DNA of 64,000 nt from positions 1 through 64,000 of the forward strand of contig CAMJML010000004.1 of NCBI GenBank assembly GCA_946407015.1, given 5' to 3'. Position numbers and translations under genes: made by a program. The notes beneath the pieces are model-generated. The model did not search any database. It had not been told where the DNA came from and saw nothing but the letters and a program-made list of their open reading frames with translations. Of the stretch, positions 27,414-35,761 are shown in pieces; positions within the stretch are counted from its first letter, which is position 1; each line of letters starts with the position of its first letter. Origin of the DNA: an uncultured Selenomonadales bacterium. GTDB lineage: Bacteria > Bacillota > Negativicutes > DSM-1736 > Dendrosporobacteraceae.

Positions 27414-29239
27414 TTAGGCTTGCGGTACTGCCGAAAACGGGAAAAAGATGGTGCAGCTGGTGCCGCGGCCCACTTCGGATACTACGGTTATTTTACCGTC
27501 ATGAGCGGCGACAATATTCTGACAGACCGGCAAGCCCAGACCGGTTGTGTTTTTCTTGGTGGTAAAGAACGGATCAAAAATCCGGGGAAGCAATTCCGGC
27601 GGTATTCCGCAGCCGGTATCGCGTATCGTTAAGGTTATCCCCAGCTCGGTCTGTTCGGTAGCTAGGCTGAGTTCGCCCTGTGCGTTCATGGCATCCATAC
27701 TGTTGCGGGCTAAGTTGAGGACAAGCTGCCGGATTTCTTTCGTATTCAATTGCAGCAGGTTAGAGGCTTCGGCAAGCTGATAGGTCAGGGTGATCTGCTT
27801 GTCGGCGCATTCTGAGGCTAATATGGGCTGAAGCTCGCACAGCAAAGCACTGAGGCTGCAGGGCTTCCGTTCGATATAGCGATTCTGGGCCAATGATAAA
27901 AAATGATCTACAATGTCATTTAACCTTTCCAGCTCCTCTAACAGGAAGCGGCAGGAATTTTCAGGGGCTTGGTTGCGTTTCAAAAACAGCTGGATATAGC
28001 CCTTAACCGGTGTGATGATATTTCTGATTTCATGGGCGACTGAGCTGGCGGTTTCACCAATGGCATGGCGGCACTCCAGCTTGCTTAGCTCGGTTTTTAT
28101 TTTCTGGTATTCGGTGATATCATGGTAAATGGCAATGGCACCGGAAAGTGCATGGGTTTTTGGATCATAAATAGGAACACCATGTAAAATAAATCGCGGT
28201 TTAAAACATGGTGATAATAATTTTTAATTTCTTGACCTTTTAAGACCTGGGCAATAAAGCTTTGTTCATAGGGAATACCCAATTCAGCCGCTAAATCGGT
28301 AATGTTTTTACCAATGATTTCTTCTTTATTCTTATAGGAAAGAAATAACTGGTAAAAATCGACCATCGCTTTATTCAGGGTCACGACATCGCCTTTATCA
28401 TCCAATTCGAGGATGGCTAACGGGCAATATTCAATGAGTTTAGCTAATTTATTATTAGAATCCCGGATGACCTGGTGATCGGCTAAAATCTTTTTCCGTA
28501 AGCGCATGACGGTAGCCAAAATAGGGCGGAATTCAGGGTATTGATCCAGTACGGGTAAATGAGGCGTTTCTTGCTGGATGCCATCAACGAATGTTTTTAC
28601 CGCTCTATTTAAGCGATACAAAGCAAATACCATCAAGCTAATGACAAACAGCCAGAACCATAAGATTCGAATCAGTCTGTGCTGCAAATCTTGTCGAAAA
28701 GCTTTTTCGAGCTCTTCCATTTTGTAGTAGGCAAAGGTATAGCCAATCAGCCGGTCATTGCGATAAAGCGGACGCTGCAAGGCTAAAATGGGAATGCCGC
28801 CGGCAAGCTGTGACGGATGAGGCTTAAGAGAAGGAAGCTTTCCAGGCTGATCCAAGGCCGGAGCGTGAGGGAGATCGGATGACTGCAGCAGGAACGGTTC
28901 TGCGGCCGGACTTACGGCGATACCGGAATCAAGGTCTTTGGAAGAGTAACCCATCACCATTCCTGGATAGCGGTCAGCGAGCTGATCGGTGAGTGGTTGC
29001 AGCCTTTGCCGCAAAGTTTCACCGGCAGGGTCATTCCGGTTACCAAGCAGGAATAGCGGTTCCAAAGCTGCAGGTAATTGAGCGTCTAACTGGGTGGTCA
29101 GTTCCAGCAGTTGATAATCTTTTTGGAGATATAGCAAGCTGCGGGCATCTTTGGCATCTTCATAGGCCATTCCCAGCATCACCAGTGTAAAAATCAAAAA
29201 TAGAAAAATCGTGATTCGACCAAGGCGCGTATTCAGCAA
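27414..29239 (-). pseudogene. Membrane sensor histidine kinase split by a one-base frameshift
   Basis: The minus-strand gene is readable end to end only if the frame changes once near 28194-28198. Upstream part (29239 to about 28196): a transmembrane helix, an extracytoplasmic sensor region of about 150 residues, a second helix near residue 195, and a PAS domain. Downstream part, in the -1 frame (from about 28196 to 27414): end of the PAS domain (RFILHGVPIYDP...YHDITEYQ), the phospho-acceptor H in SVAHEIRN, and a complete ATPase domain (NLARNSMDAM, DTGCGIPPELL, FFTTKKNTTGLGL). There is no stop in the second frame between the shift and the H-box, so a single missing base explains the break. 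The encoded kinase resembles orphan sporulation-type kinases; no response regulator is adjacent. Sequencing error is the main alternative. Confidence 0.85.
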
Positions 29240-29355
29240 AAGAGTCCCTCATTTCGGTCAACCAGCAAACAAGGCTAGGCAGAGTAAGCATTATCTCATT
29301 CGGGATGGCAAACTGAAATCCTGCCAAAATAAAAAACTTATCAAAATTATCGGTG

Positions 29356-29396
29356 GCCATTTTCCATTATGCCAATCTGGCAAAATGGAAAATGGC
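29356..29396. promoter_or_regulatory. Large hairpin directly upstream of the rubredoxin promoter
   Basis: GCCATTTTCCATT (29356-29368) is the exact complement of AATGGAAAATGGC (29384-29396), and TGCCA/TGGCA form an inner stem. It abuts the -35 element that follows. It could be an operator. Confidence 0.5.
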
Positions 29397-29398
29397 TA

Positions 29399-29428
29399 TT
29401 GAATAAGATCGTTTCCACGTGATACAAT
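29399..29428 (+). promoter_or_regulatory. Putative rubredoxin promoter
   Basis: TTGAAT (29399-29404) and TACAAT (29423-29428) are spaced by 18 bases, 33 bases before the rubredoxin start. Confidence 0.6.
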
Positions 29429-29460
29429 AATAACGTAAACCTAATCAAGGAGTGATCGAT

Positions 29461-29619
29461 ATGGAAAAATGGGTATGTACAGTATGTGGCTATGAATATG
29501 ATGAAGCAGCCGGAGATCCGGATAGCGGTATTGCCCCAGGCACAAAGTTTGCTGATATTCCTGAAGATTGGGTATGCCCTACCTGTGGCGTGGGCAAGGA
29601 TCAGTTTGAAAAGGCATAA
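29461..29619 (+). CDS. Rubredoxin
   Basis: A 52-residue iron-cysteine electron carrier. The two metal-binding knuckles CTVCGY (C6, C9) and CPTCGVGK (C39, C42) and the middle [13 protein letters not shown] and DIPEDWVCP segments are the full rubredoxin pattern. In anaerobes rubredoxin passes electrons to oxygen- and peroxide-reducing enzymes such as rubrerythrin or superoxide reductase; none of these is adjacent. ATG 29461 follows AAGGAGTGAT. The gene is monocistronic, with its own promoter and terminator. Confidence 0.98.
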   Translation: MEKWVCTVCGYEYDEAAGDPDSGIAPGTKFADIPEDWVCPTCGVGKDQFEKA

Positions 29620-29641
29620 AGCGATTGCTTGATCGTAGAGC

Positions 29642-29667
29642 AAAACCTCCGGCGAACCGGAGGTTTT
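29642..29667. terminator. Terminator between rubredoxin and the DUF3231 gene
   Basis: AAAACCTCCGG pairs with CCGGAGGTTTT; flanked by A on the left and T on the right, so it can act in both directions for the two convergent genes. Confidence 0.88.
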
Positions 29668-29675
29668 TGTTGTTT

Positions 29676-30215
29676 CTAGTGTTCGATTTTATGCAGATGA
29701 GGCAGCCAATTGCGTTTTAACATGAGCTGCAGCAAGCGATAATCCCAATCCAGGCCGGCATCCAGCATTTCACGGTACATGATGGCTACTTCAAGCTGAT
29801 AAGACTGATGCAAAGCCGAGAGGAGAGCCATTTGCGAGGCTTTGGCCATATTGCCGACAGCAATGGCAATTTCGCCGTCACCCATGCGGGCATCCTCCGG
29901 AATATTGAGGTCACTCTTATGCAGGGTGCGTTGCTTGAAAGACAGTGAAGGCAGGTGGCCGCCGCTGTCTTGCAGGAATTCTTCCGATTGGGTGATGATG
30001 GCTTTGGTATGACGGTCAATGGCTTCTTTGATCAATTCTTTCAGCGTACTGTCCTGCGCATGATTGTACATGACTTCCAAAGCGGCAATATTATAGCGAC
30101 CTTGGGCAATCACTCCATAAAGACCCGCAGCTTCCAGGTAGTTTAAAGGCTCTTTGTCAAAAAAGCGGTTAAACACCATGCGTGTTTCTGAGTTTACTTT
30201 ATCAACTATAGACAT
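29676..30215 (-). CDS. DUF3231-like, ferritin-like helical protein
   Basis: A 179-residue, mostly helical protein without signal peptide. Segments LNYLEAAGLYGVIAQGRYNIAALEVMYNHAQD and DARMGDGEIAIAVGNMAKASQMALLSALHQSYQLEVAIMY resemble the DUF3231 family, which has a four-helix ferritin-like fold and occurs in spore formers. No clear pair of metal-binding ExxH motifs is visible, so iron or oxygen chemistry should not be assumed. ATG 30215 follows GGGAGG; TTG 30221 is less likely. Single gene, convergent with rubredoxin. Confidence 0.6.
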   Translation of the reverse strand: MSIVDKVNSETRMVFNRFFDKEPLNYLEAAGLYGVIAQGRYNIAALEVMYNHAQDSTLKELIKEAIDRHTKAIITQSEEFLQDSGGHLPSLSFKQRTLHKSDLNIPEDARMGDGEIAIAVGNMAKASQMALLSALHQSYQLEVAIMYREMLDAGLDWDYRLLQLMLKRNWLPHLHKIEH

Positions 30216-30419
30216 TCGCAAGCCTCCCTTTTAAAAGTTTGATTACAGAGTCATTTTATAGGATGGCCAGACTGGCTTTTTTGATGCATCATAATCGTTC
30301 ATTCAGCTTGTTGGCAATAAATAAAATTCTGCAATTTTAATCCCCGTATCCAGCCTGCATGGAAAGCGGCAGCCTGGGTATAATGATGATTACGACACGA
30401 TACAATTACAGGAGGTACT

Positions 30420-31766
30420 ATGGATCGTTCAGAGGCCCTCGGCAAAGAACCTGTTGGCAAACTATTATGGGATTTTTCCTTACCGGCTATTGTCGGAATG
30501 CTGGTCAATGCCTTATATAATGTTGTTGATAGTATTTTTGTCGGCAATGGGGTCGGGCAGATTGGGCTGACTGCGGTCACTATTGCCTATCCGATTATGC
30601 TGGTGATGATGGGCTTTGGCATGCTGATCGGGGTCGGTGCTTCTTCGCTGGTGTCCATTCGCTTGGGACAGCAAAATAAAGAGGCCGCCGAAAAAATTCT
30701 GGGAAATTCCCTGACGCTGCTGTTCATCATTGCTGCGGTTTTTACCACCGTGCTGATGTTATTTCTGGATCCCATTCTCAGAGCCCTGGGAGCTGAAGGT
30801 GAGGTTCTGGGTTATGCCCGGGATTTTACCCATATTATTGCAATCGGCAGCATCTCGCTCTATCTGGGTTTCGGGTTGAATAATATCATCCGCTCGGAAG
30901 GCAATCCGCGAATTGCCATGTTTACCATGCTGATTTCGGCTATTTTAAATATTGTGCTCAATCCTTTGCTGATCCTCGGAGTGGGTTTGGGCATTAAAGG
31001 CTCGGCACTGGCCACCGTTATATCGCAAACGGTATCGGCTATCTGGGTATTGGCTTATTTTTTTAGCCGTAAAAGTATTCTGAAGATAAAAACCGAGAAT
31101 CTGCGTTTAAGCGGGCCGGTTGTCGGAGAAATCATCAAAATTGGCATATCGCCTTTTTTGATGCAAATTGCCGCCAGTGTTGTCAGCCTGCTGTTTAATG
31201 TCAGCCTGATCCGCTATGGCGGTGATTTGGCGGTAGCGGCTTACGGAATTGCCGGGCGGGTGGGCATGCTGATTCTCATGCCCATATTCGGAATTAATCA
31301 AGGGGTCCAGCCGATTATCGGCTATAACTACGGAGCCAGGCATTATGCCCGGGTGATCGAAGCGGTGAAGAAGGCTACTTTTGCCGGCAGTGTTTTCTCG
31401 GTGCTGGGGTTTGTTTTCATTCAGGTTTGTGATGTCTATATTGTCCGTTTGTTTAACAGCAATCCGGAGCTGGTTTCCCTGGGATCGTATGCGATTCGCA
31501 TTGTTTTGCTCATGCTGCCGCTAATTGGCTTCCAGGTGGTGGGCGCAAGCTATTTTCAGGCTGTCGGGCAAGCCGGCAAGGCTGCTTTTCTCAGCATGTC
31601 GCGGCAAGTCATTTTACTCATTCCCCTTATCCTGATTTTGCCGCAGTTTTTTGGCCTTGGGGGGGTCTGGGCCGCGTCACCGGTTGCCGACCTGGTATCG
31701 GCGATGATTACGGGAGGGTATCTGTGGTCTGAGATGAAACGACTGCGGCGGAATATTGTAAGTTAA
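30420..31766 (+). CDS. MATE family efflux transporter
   Basis: A 448-residue membrane protein with twelve predicted helices in two similar halves, the MATE fold. The N-terminal KLLWDFSLPAIVGMLVNALYNVVDSIFVG is typical, as is the repeated motif at the start of the second half (ISPFLMQIAASVVSLLFNVSL). Such pumps expel cationic drugs or metabolites using Na+ or H+ gradients. The substrate is unknown. ATG 30420 follows AGGAGGT. Neighbours are unrelated. Confidence 0.93.
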   Translation: MDRSEALGKEPVGKLLWDFSLPAIVGMLVNALYNVVDSIFVGNGVGQIGLTAVTIAYPIMLVMMGFGMLIGVGASSLVSIRLGQQNKEAAEKILGNSLTLLFIIAAVFTTVLMLFLDPILRALGAEGEVLGYARDFTHIIAIGSISLYLGFGLNNIIRSEGNPRIAMFTMLISAILNIVLNPLLILGVGLGIKGSALATVISQTVSAIWVLAYFFSRKSILKIKTENLRLSGPVVGEIIKIGISPFLMQIAASVVSLLFNVSLIRYGGDLAVAAYGIAGRVGMLILMPIFGINQGVQPIIGYNYGARHYARVIEAVKKATFAGSVFSVLGFVFIQVCDVYIVRLFNSNPELVSLGSYAIRIVLLMLPLIGFQVVGASYFQAVGQAGKAAFLSMSRQVILLIPLILILPQFFGLGGVWAASPVADLVSAMITGGYLWSEMKRLRRNIVS

Positions 31767-31778
31767 AAAAGTATCATA

Positions 31779-31807
31779 TTGCTTTTTGGCCAAGTATTTG
31801 CTATAGT
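31779..31807 (+). promoter_or_regulatory. Putative promoter for malate dehydrogenase
   Basis: TTGCTT (31779-31784) and TATAGT (31802-31807) are 17 bases apart. The transcript would carry a leader of about 180 bases before the ATG at 31991. Confidence 0.5.
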
Positions 31808-31990
31808 AGTAATTGGGTAAATTTACAGTATTCTTATCATTTAGCAGATGATGTCATTCCCTAACAAAATGCTAAATAAGGATAAAAAGTTACATCAGTT
31901 ACATCAATAAGAAGATGCAGGGGCTGTTTTTTTTTTGGAAAAGATGGTCAAGTCTAGCATCTCTTTAATTAAAAGGAGGGTATTTTCACA

Positions 31991-32926
31991 ATGAAAGTTA
32001 CTGTCGTCGGTGCCGGTAATGTAGGCGCAACTTGCGCAAATGTGCTTGCACAAAGAGAAATTGCAAGCGAAGTGGTTCTTCTGGATATCAAAGAAGGTGT
32101 TGCAGAAGGAAAAGCAATGGATATGATGCAAACCTCGAATATGCTTGGTTTTGATTCCACTGTTATTGGCAGCACAAACGATTATAGCAAAACTGCAGGT
32201 TCTAGTGTAGTTGTTATCACTTCCGGCCTTCCTCGTAAACCTGGTATGACTCGTGAAGAGCTTATCGGTACGAATGCTGGCATTGTTAAAAGTGTTGTAG
32301 AAAACATTTTGAAATATTCGCCAGATACCATTTTTGTAATTATCTCCAATCCAATGGATACTATGACATATCTTGCTCTGAAAGCAAGCGGCGTTCCTAA
32401 AAACCGTATTATCGGTATGGGCGGCCTGTTGGACAGCAACCGTTTCAAATATTATCTGAGCCAGGCTCTTGGCTGCACACCTACCGATGTTCAAGGCTTT
32501 GTTATCGGTGGACATGGTGACACTACCATGATTCCTTTGGCCCGTTTTGCAACTTACAATGGTATTCCTGTATCCGATCTTCTGGATGCTGAAACCCTGC
32601 AAAAAGTTGTTGCCGACACCATGGTTGGCGGCGCTACTTTGACTAAACTTCTGGGCACATCCGCTTGGTATGCTCCTGGTGCTGCTGGCGCTATGGTTGT
32701 TGAAGCCATCGTTCGTGACGAGAAGAAAGTCATTCCTTCCTGCGTATACCTGGAAGGCGAGTACGGTCAAGAAGACATCTGCATCGGTGTACCGGCTGTA
32801 ATCGGTAAAGACGGTGTTGAAAAAATCGTTGATTACAAGCTGAATGCTGAAGAACAAGCTCTGTTCAACAAAAGCGCTGATGCTGTTCGCAGCATGAATA
32901 AAGTTTTAGCTGAAGTGGTTGCTTAA
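31991..32926 (+). CDS. mdh: NAD-dependent malate dehydrogenase (LDH-like type)
   Basis: A 311-residue Rossmann-fold dehydrogenase interconverting malate and oxaloacetate. The N-terminal VGAGNVGATCA binds NAD, GGHGDTTMIP holds the catalytic histidine, and SNPMDTMTYLA is conserved. The substrate-discriminating position reads R in GLPRKPGMTR, where lactate dehydrogenases have Q, so malate rather than lactate is predicted. Codon choice (many CTT, GCT, GGT, AAA) is visibly different from neighbouring genes, as is common for highly expressed genes. Single gene with long leader and terminator. With malic enzyme and the DcuC carrier elsewhere in the window it fits C4-dicarboxylate metabolism. Confidence 0.93.
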   Translation: MKVTVVGAGNVGATCANVLAQREIASEVVLLDIKEGVAEGKAMDMMQTSNMLGFDSTVIGSTNDYSKTAGSSVVVITSGLPRKPGMTREELIGTNAGIVKSVVENILKYSPDTIFVIISNPMDTMTYLALKASGVPKNRIIGMGGLLDSNRFKYYLSQALGCTPTDVQGFVIGGHGDTTMIPLARFATYNGIPVSDLLDAETLQKVVADTMVGGATLTKLLGTSAWYAPGAAGAMVVEAIVRDEKKVIPSCVYLEGEYGQEDICIGVPAVIGKDGVEKIVDYKLNAEEQALFNKSADAVRSMNKVLAEVVA

Positions 32927-32942
32927 TAGAAGCTTCGCGGTA

Positions 32943-32974
32943 AAAGACAGTCCTTAAAGGGCTGTCTTTTTTAT
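32943..32974 (+). terminator. Terminator after mdh
   Basis: AAAGACAGTCCTT pairs with AAGGGCTGTCTTT, followed by a T run. Confidence 0.9.
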
Positions 32975-33082
32975 TTGTGAATTTTTTTGAATCCTGACTT
33001 TATATGTGTAGAGAAAGGGTTTGCTATAATTTTCCTTACCTGCGAATATAGTTGAAAATAAACGAGCAGGAGGGATGGCCTG

Positions 33083-33454
33083 ATGCTGACCTTGGATAGC
33101 AAGCAAACCTTGCTGATTGGAATTTACGCCTGGTATCAGCAGGAAAAATTTCAGCCGCTTGTGCTGAATGCTGAAGAGTTGGGTTTAAGCCGGGAAACCT
33201 ATCAATGGGCTCTGAAAAAGCTAACCAATGAGCACTTGGTTTGTACCGGATTGCTGGATGATGGCTGGGGGAGGGTGGAGAACTTCTACTTTCCGACTCC
33301 GGAAGGGATACGCTACGTGGAGGCCATGTTTGGTATTCCGGCCTTTGATTCCGGAGCCAGGAAGCTGAGCTTATTGGCCGGCCGGCTGGACGAGACCGCC
33401 AATCCCCAGTTGGTTCAGTTTGTTCAGTTTCAGAGCGGCAGAATTTTGGGGTAA
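33083..33454 (+). CDS. Hypothetical small protein, possible winged-helix
   Basis: A 123-residue soluble protein. The N-terminal 75 residues (LGLSRETYQWALKKLTNEHLV, then an aromatic strand ENFYFPTPEGIRYV) could form a winged helix-turn-helix, in which case it would be a DNA-binding regulator; this is a reading of pattern only. The C-terminal part has no recognisable features. ATG 33083 follows AGGAGGGA at 33068-33075; the ATG at 33075 gives an immediate stop. It lies upstream of the FMN enzyme on the same strand, with 138 bases between. Confidence 0.6.
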   Translation: MLTLDSKQTLLIGIYAWYQQEKFQPLVLNAEELGLSRETYQWALKKLTNEHLVCTGLLDDGWGRVENFYFPTPEGIRYVEAMFGIPAFDSGARKLSLLAGRLDETANPQLVQFVQFQSGRILG

Positions 33455-33592
33455 AGCCATGCATTGGATGGCAATAGGTTTACGCTGTAAGAAAATTCTG
33501 GCTTCTGCCGGCACAACTTAGCTGCAGCAAGCAGGAGAACCTGTTTGTCATCCAGAATGGTAGAGGGGTTGATGTTGAGAGGAGGCATACCT

Positions 33593-34606
33593 ATGGATTT
33601 ACAAACAGTTCGCAAAACAGCCCGGGAGAAACTTGGCGGTGTATGCCGTGTCTGTCCGGTCTGCAATGGAGTTGTCTGTGCCGGTGAGGTACCCGGCATG
33701 GGCGGTTTGGGAACAGGGGCGTCATTCAAAAATAATATCCAAGCTCTGGCTGAGTTTAAATTGAATTTGCGCACCGTCCATCAAGTATCTCAGCCTAAAC
33801 TTTCCTGTACCTTGCTGGGCATGGAGCTGGCAGCCCCCATCATTGGCGCGGCCGTCGCCGGAGTCGGTCTGAATATGAATGCGGCCCTGTCGGAAGAAGC
33901 CTATACAGCGGCAGTTGTAGCCGGCTGTCATCATGCCGGGACCGCCTGTATGACCGGGGATGGGCCTAAACCGGAGTTTTTCGCCGCCGGACTAGCGGCC
34001 ATTAAAGCCGAAAAAGGCTATGGGATTCCGATTATTAAACCCCGTGAGACCGAGCGGGTTATTGAGTTGGCGCAGCAGGCGGCAGCGGCCGGAGCACCGG
34101 CGTTCGGGATGGACATTGATGCTGCGGCGCTGGTGAATATGACCAATGCCGGCCAGCCGGTCGGACCCAAAACGCAGGCCGAGCTGGCAGAAATTAAGAA
34201 ACATACCTCTATTCCGTTTATTGTCAAGGGCATTATGACAGTCGATGATGCGGAAGCCTGCTGTGCGGCCGGAGTGGACGCTATTGTCGTTTCCAATCAT
34301 GGCGGACGTGCTTTGGATCACACGCCTGGAACGGCGGAAGTACTGCCTTATATTGCTGAAGCTGTCCGGGAGCGGATGACCGTTTTGGTAGACGGTGGCA
34401 TTCGCAGCGGGGCCGATGTCCTTAAAATGCTGGCCTTGGGTGCTCATGGTGTATTGCTGGGGCGGCCATTGGCGATTAGCGCGATTGGCGGGCAGGCAGA
34501 AGGTGTGCAGTTGGTGTTAAATAAAATGATCGGCGAGCTGCGGGCAGCGATGATTTTGACCGGAACAGCCGATGTCGCTGCTGTCTCAGAGGACGTAATA
34601 TGGTAA
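33593..34606 (+). CDS. FMN-dependent alpha-hydroxy-acid dehydrogenase with N-terminal Cys cluster
   Basis: A 337-residue TIM-barrel flavoenzyme of the lactate/glycolate oxidase family. The C-terminal half has the FMN and active-site motifs FIVKGIMTVDDAE, VVSNHGGRALDHTPG and LVDGGIRSGADVLKMLALGAHGVLLGRP, including the catalytic histidine in SNHGGR. Unusual is the N-terminus, with four cysteines (C18, C21, C24, C29) in CRVCPVCNGVVC, suggesting an iron-sulfur or zinc site and thus electron transfer to a partner rather than oxygen. ATG 33593 follows AGAGGAGG; a longer frame upstream is unsupported. Overlaps the MGMT gene by 7 bases. Confidence 0.85.
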   Translation: MDLQTVRKTAREKLGGVCRVCPVCNGVVCAGEVPGMGGLGTGASFKNNIQALAEFKLNLRTVHQVSQPKLSCTLLGMELAAPIIGAAVAGVGLNMNAALSEEAYTAAVVAGCHHAGTACMTGDGPKPEFFAAGLAAIKAEKGYGIPIIKPRETERVIELAQQAAAAGAPAFGMDIDAAALVNMTNAGQPVGPKTQAELAEIKKHTSIPFIVKGIMTVDDAEACCAAGVDAIVVSNHGGRALDHTPGTAEVLPYIAEAVRERMTVLVDGGIRSGADVLKMLALGAHGVLLGRPLAISAIGGQAEGVQLVLNKMIGELRAAMILTGTADVAAVSEDVIW

Positions 34607-35130
34607 AGCCGGAACTAAAGTTTACCCGGTCGCTCTTTTTGAGCGACTGGGGCCATATGGCAGCCATTTGGTCTGAGCAGGGGTTATGGGAGCTCAGTTT
34701 TCCACAGCCAACCATTGCAGAGGCTTTGGAGGATCTAAAGACTCCGGCCGAAGCACTGCCGGAGCATACGGTTCAGGACTGGATTCCGGTCTTAGAGCAG
34801 GATTTAAAGCTGTATTTCCGCGGCTATCCAACCGCTTTTTCCGTGCCCATTGACTGGCGGGGCTATAGCTGCTTCCAGGCTGCTGTGCTAAAATTTACGG
34901 CAGGAATACCGTATGGACAATTGCTATCCTATGGGACGGTAGCCAAGGCCATCGGCAACCCGAAGGCCGCCCGGGCAGTCGGGGGTGCCTTGCATATCAA
35001 CCGTACGCCCATTGTCGTGCCTTGTCATCGTGTGGTCGGCAGCGGCGGCAGCTTGACCGGCTTTGGCGGCGGGCTGGATCTAAAAAAAGCGTTGTTATTA
35101 TTAGAAAATGCACAAACTATTTGCCAGTAG
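34600..35130 (+). CDS. ogt: Methylated-DNA-protein cysteine methyltransferase
   Basis: A 176-residue suicide enzyme that removes alkyl groups from O6-alkylguanine onto its own cysteine. The acceptor C142 is in VPCHRVVG, and the helix-turn-helix region FQAAVLKFTAGIPYGQLLSYGTVAKAIGNPKAARAVGGAL precedes it. The N-terminal domain is short and variable as in Ogt. The start overlaps the stop of the upstream flavoenzyme gene, so the two are translationally coupled although functionally unrelated. Confidence 0.95.
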   Translation: MVKPELKFTRSLFLSDWGHMAAIWSEQGLWELSFPQPTIAEALEDLKTPAEALPEHTVQDWIPVLEQDLKLYFRGYPTAFSVPIDWRGYSCFQAAVLKFTAGIPYGQLLSYGTVAKAIGNPKAARAVGGALHINRTPIVVPCHRVVGSGGSLTGFGGGLDLKKALLLLENAQTICQ

Positions 35131-35187
35131 GTTTGCTTACCGTATATAATAGATAAAGACACTATTTTTTGAGGGAGGGCTAAGGCG

Positions 35188-35532
35188 GTGAGCGGGTTTT
35201 TACTCCGGATTATTTTTAATGCTCTCATTTTGTTTTTTGTCATGGCCGAGTTTCCCGGTATCTTTGTCGATACGTTAGGCAGTACGCTGGTCGGTGCTGC
35301 GCTGGTCGGCCTGGCCAATGCCGCGATCCGGCCGTTATTAGCGGTCATTGATCTGCCCTTGACCTGGCAGACACTGGGGAGCCTGACGCTGTTTACCAAT
35401 GTGCTGACTCCGATGGTGGTGATTAAAGCCCTGCCCGGTTTTCAAATTCATAGTATCATGGCGTCCTTAGGCGGGCTATTACTGCTCACCGTTTGCAGTT
35501 GTACCCTATCGAAAATGATCCAAGATCGCTGA
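35188..35532 (+). CDS. YvlD-type / phage holin 4 family small membrane protein
   Basis: A 114-residue protein with four hydrophobic helices. GSTLVGAALVGLANAAIRPLLAVIDLPLT near the middle is the hallmark of the Phage_holin_4_2 (YvlD) family. Despite the name these are chromosomal membrane proteins of unknown role; no phage genes are nearby. GTG 35188 follows GGAGGGC. Followed by a terminator. Confidence 0.88.
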   Translation: MSGFLLRIIFNALILFFVMAEFPGIFVDTLGSTLVGAALVGLANAAIRPLLAVIDLPLTWQTLGSLTLFTNVLTPMVVIKALPGFQIHSIMASLGGLLLLTVCSCTLSKMIQDR

Positions 35533-35564
35533 GAGAATTTTGCTTTGGCAAGGTTCTCTTTTTA
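35531..35564 (+). terminator. Terminator after the YvlD-type gene
   Basis: GAGAGAA and TTTTGC pair with GCAAGG and TTCTCT around TTTG, followed by TTTTT. Confidence 0.8.
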
Positions 35565-35598
35565 TCTATTTAGAAACTGCTATTTCCTGCAGCCTGTC

Positions 35599-35624
35599 AG
35601 ACTTGGTGTAAGCCAAGTCTTTTC
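35599..35624 (+). terminator. Second terminator-like hairpin
   Basis: AGACTTGG (35599-35606) pairs with CCAAGTCT (35613-35620), followed by TTTTC. It lies 35 bases beyond the first terminator. Confidence 0.5.
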
Positions 35625-35761
35625 TAACCAGGAAGTCCGGGATAGCGAAATGGCCGGCCGATGGGTGATTGAAGAGCCTGTCCCTAGCCGATTGATCAGG
35701 CTAATCTTTTATATATTCAACGCTGGAAAATCGTGGTGTCTGTTGAAAGGGGACTTTGAAG

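Noticed and set aside
31904-32857. 317-codon minus-strand open frame opposite malate dehydrogenase
   Set aside because: It is the antisense shadow of mdh, whose protein is clearly recognisable; the minus product is rich in Asn, His, Cys and Phe without motifs.
35188-35532. Prophage remnant suggested by the holin-like protein
   Set aside because: The YvlD-type family is chromosomal and no other phage gene is nearby.
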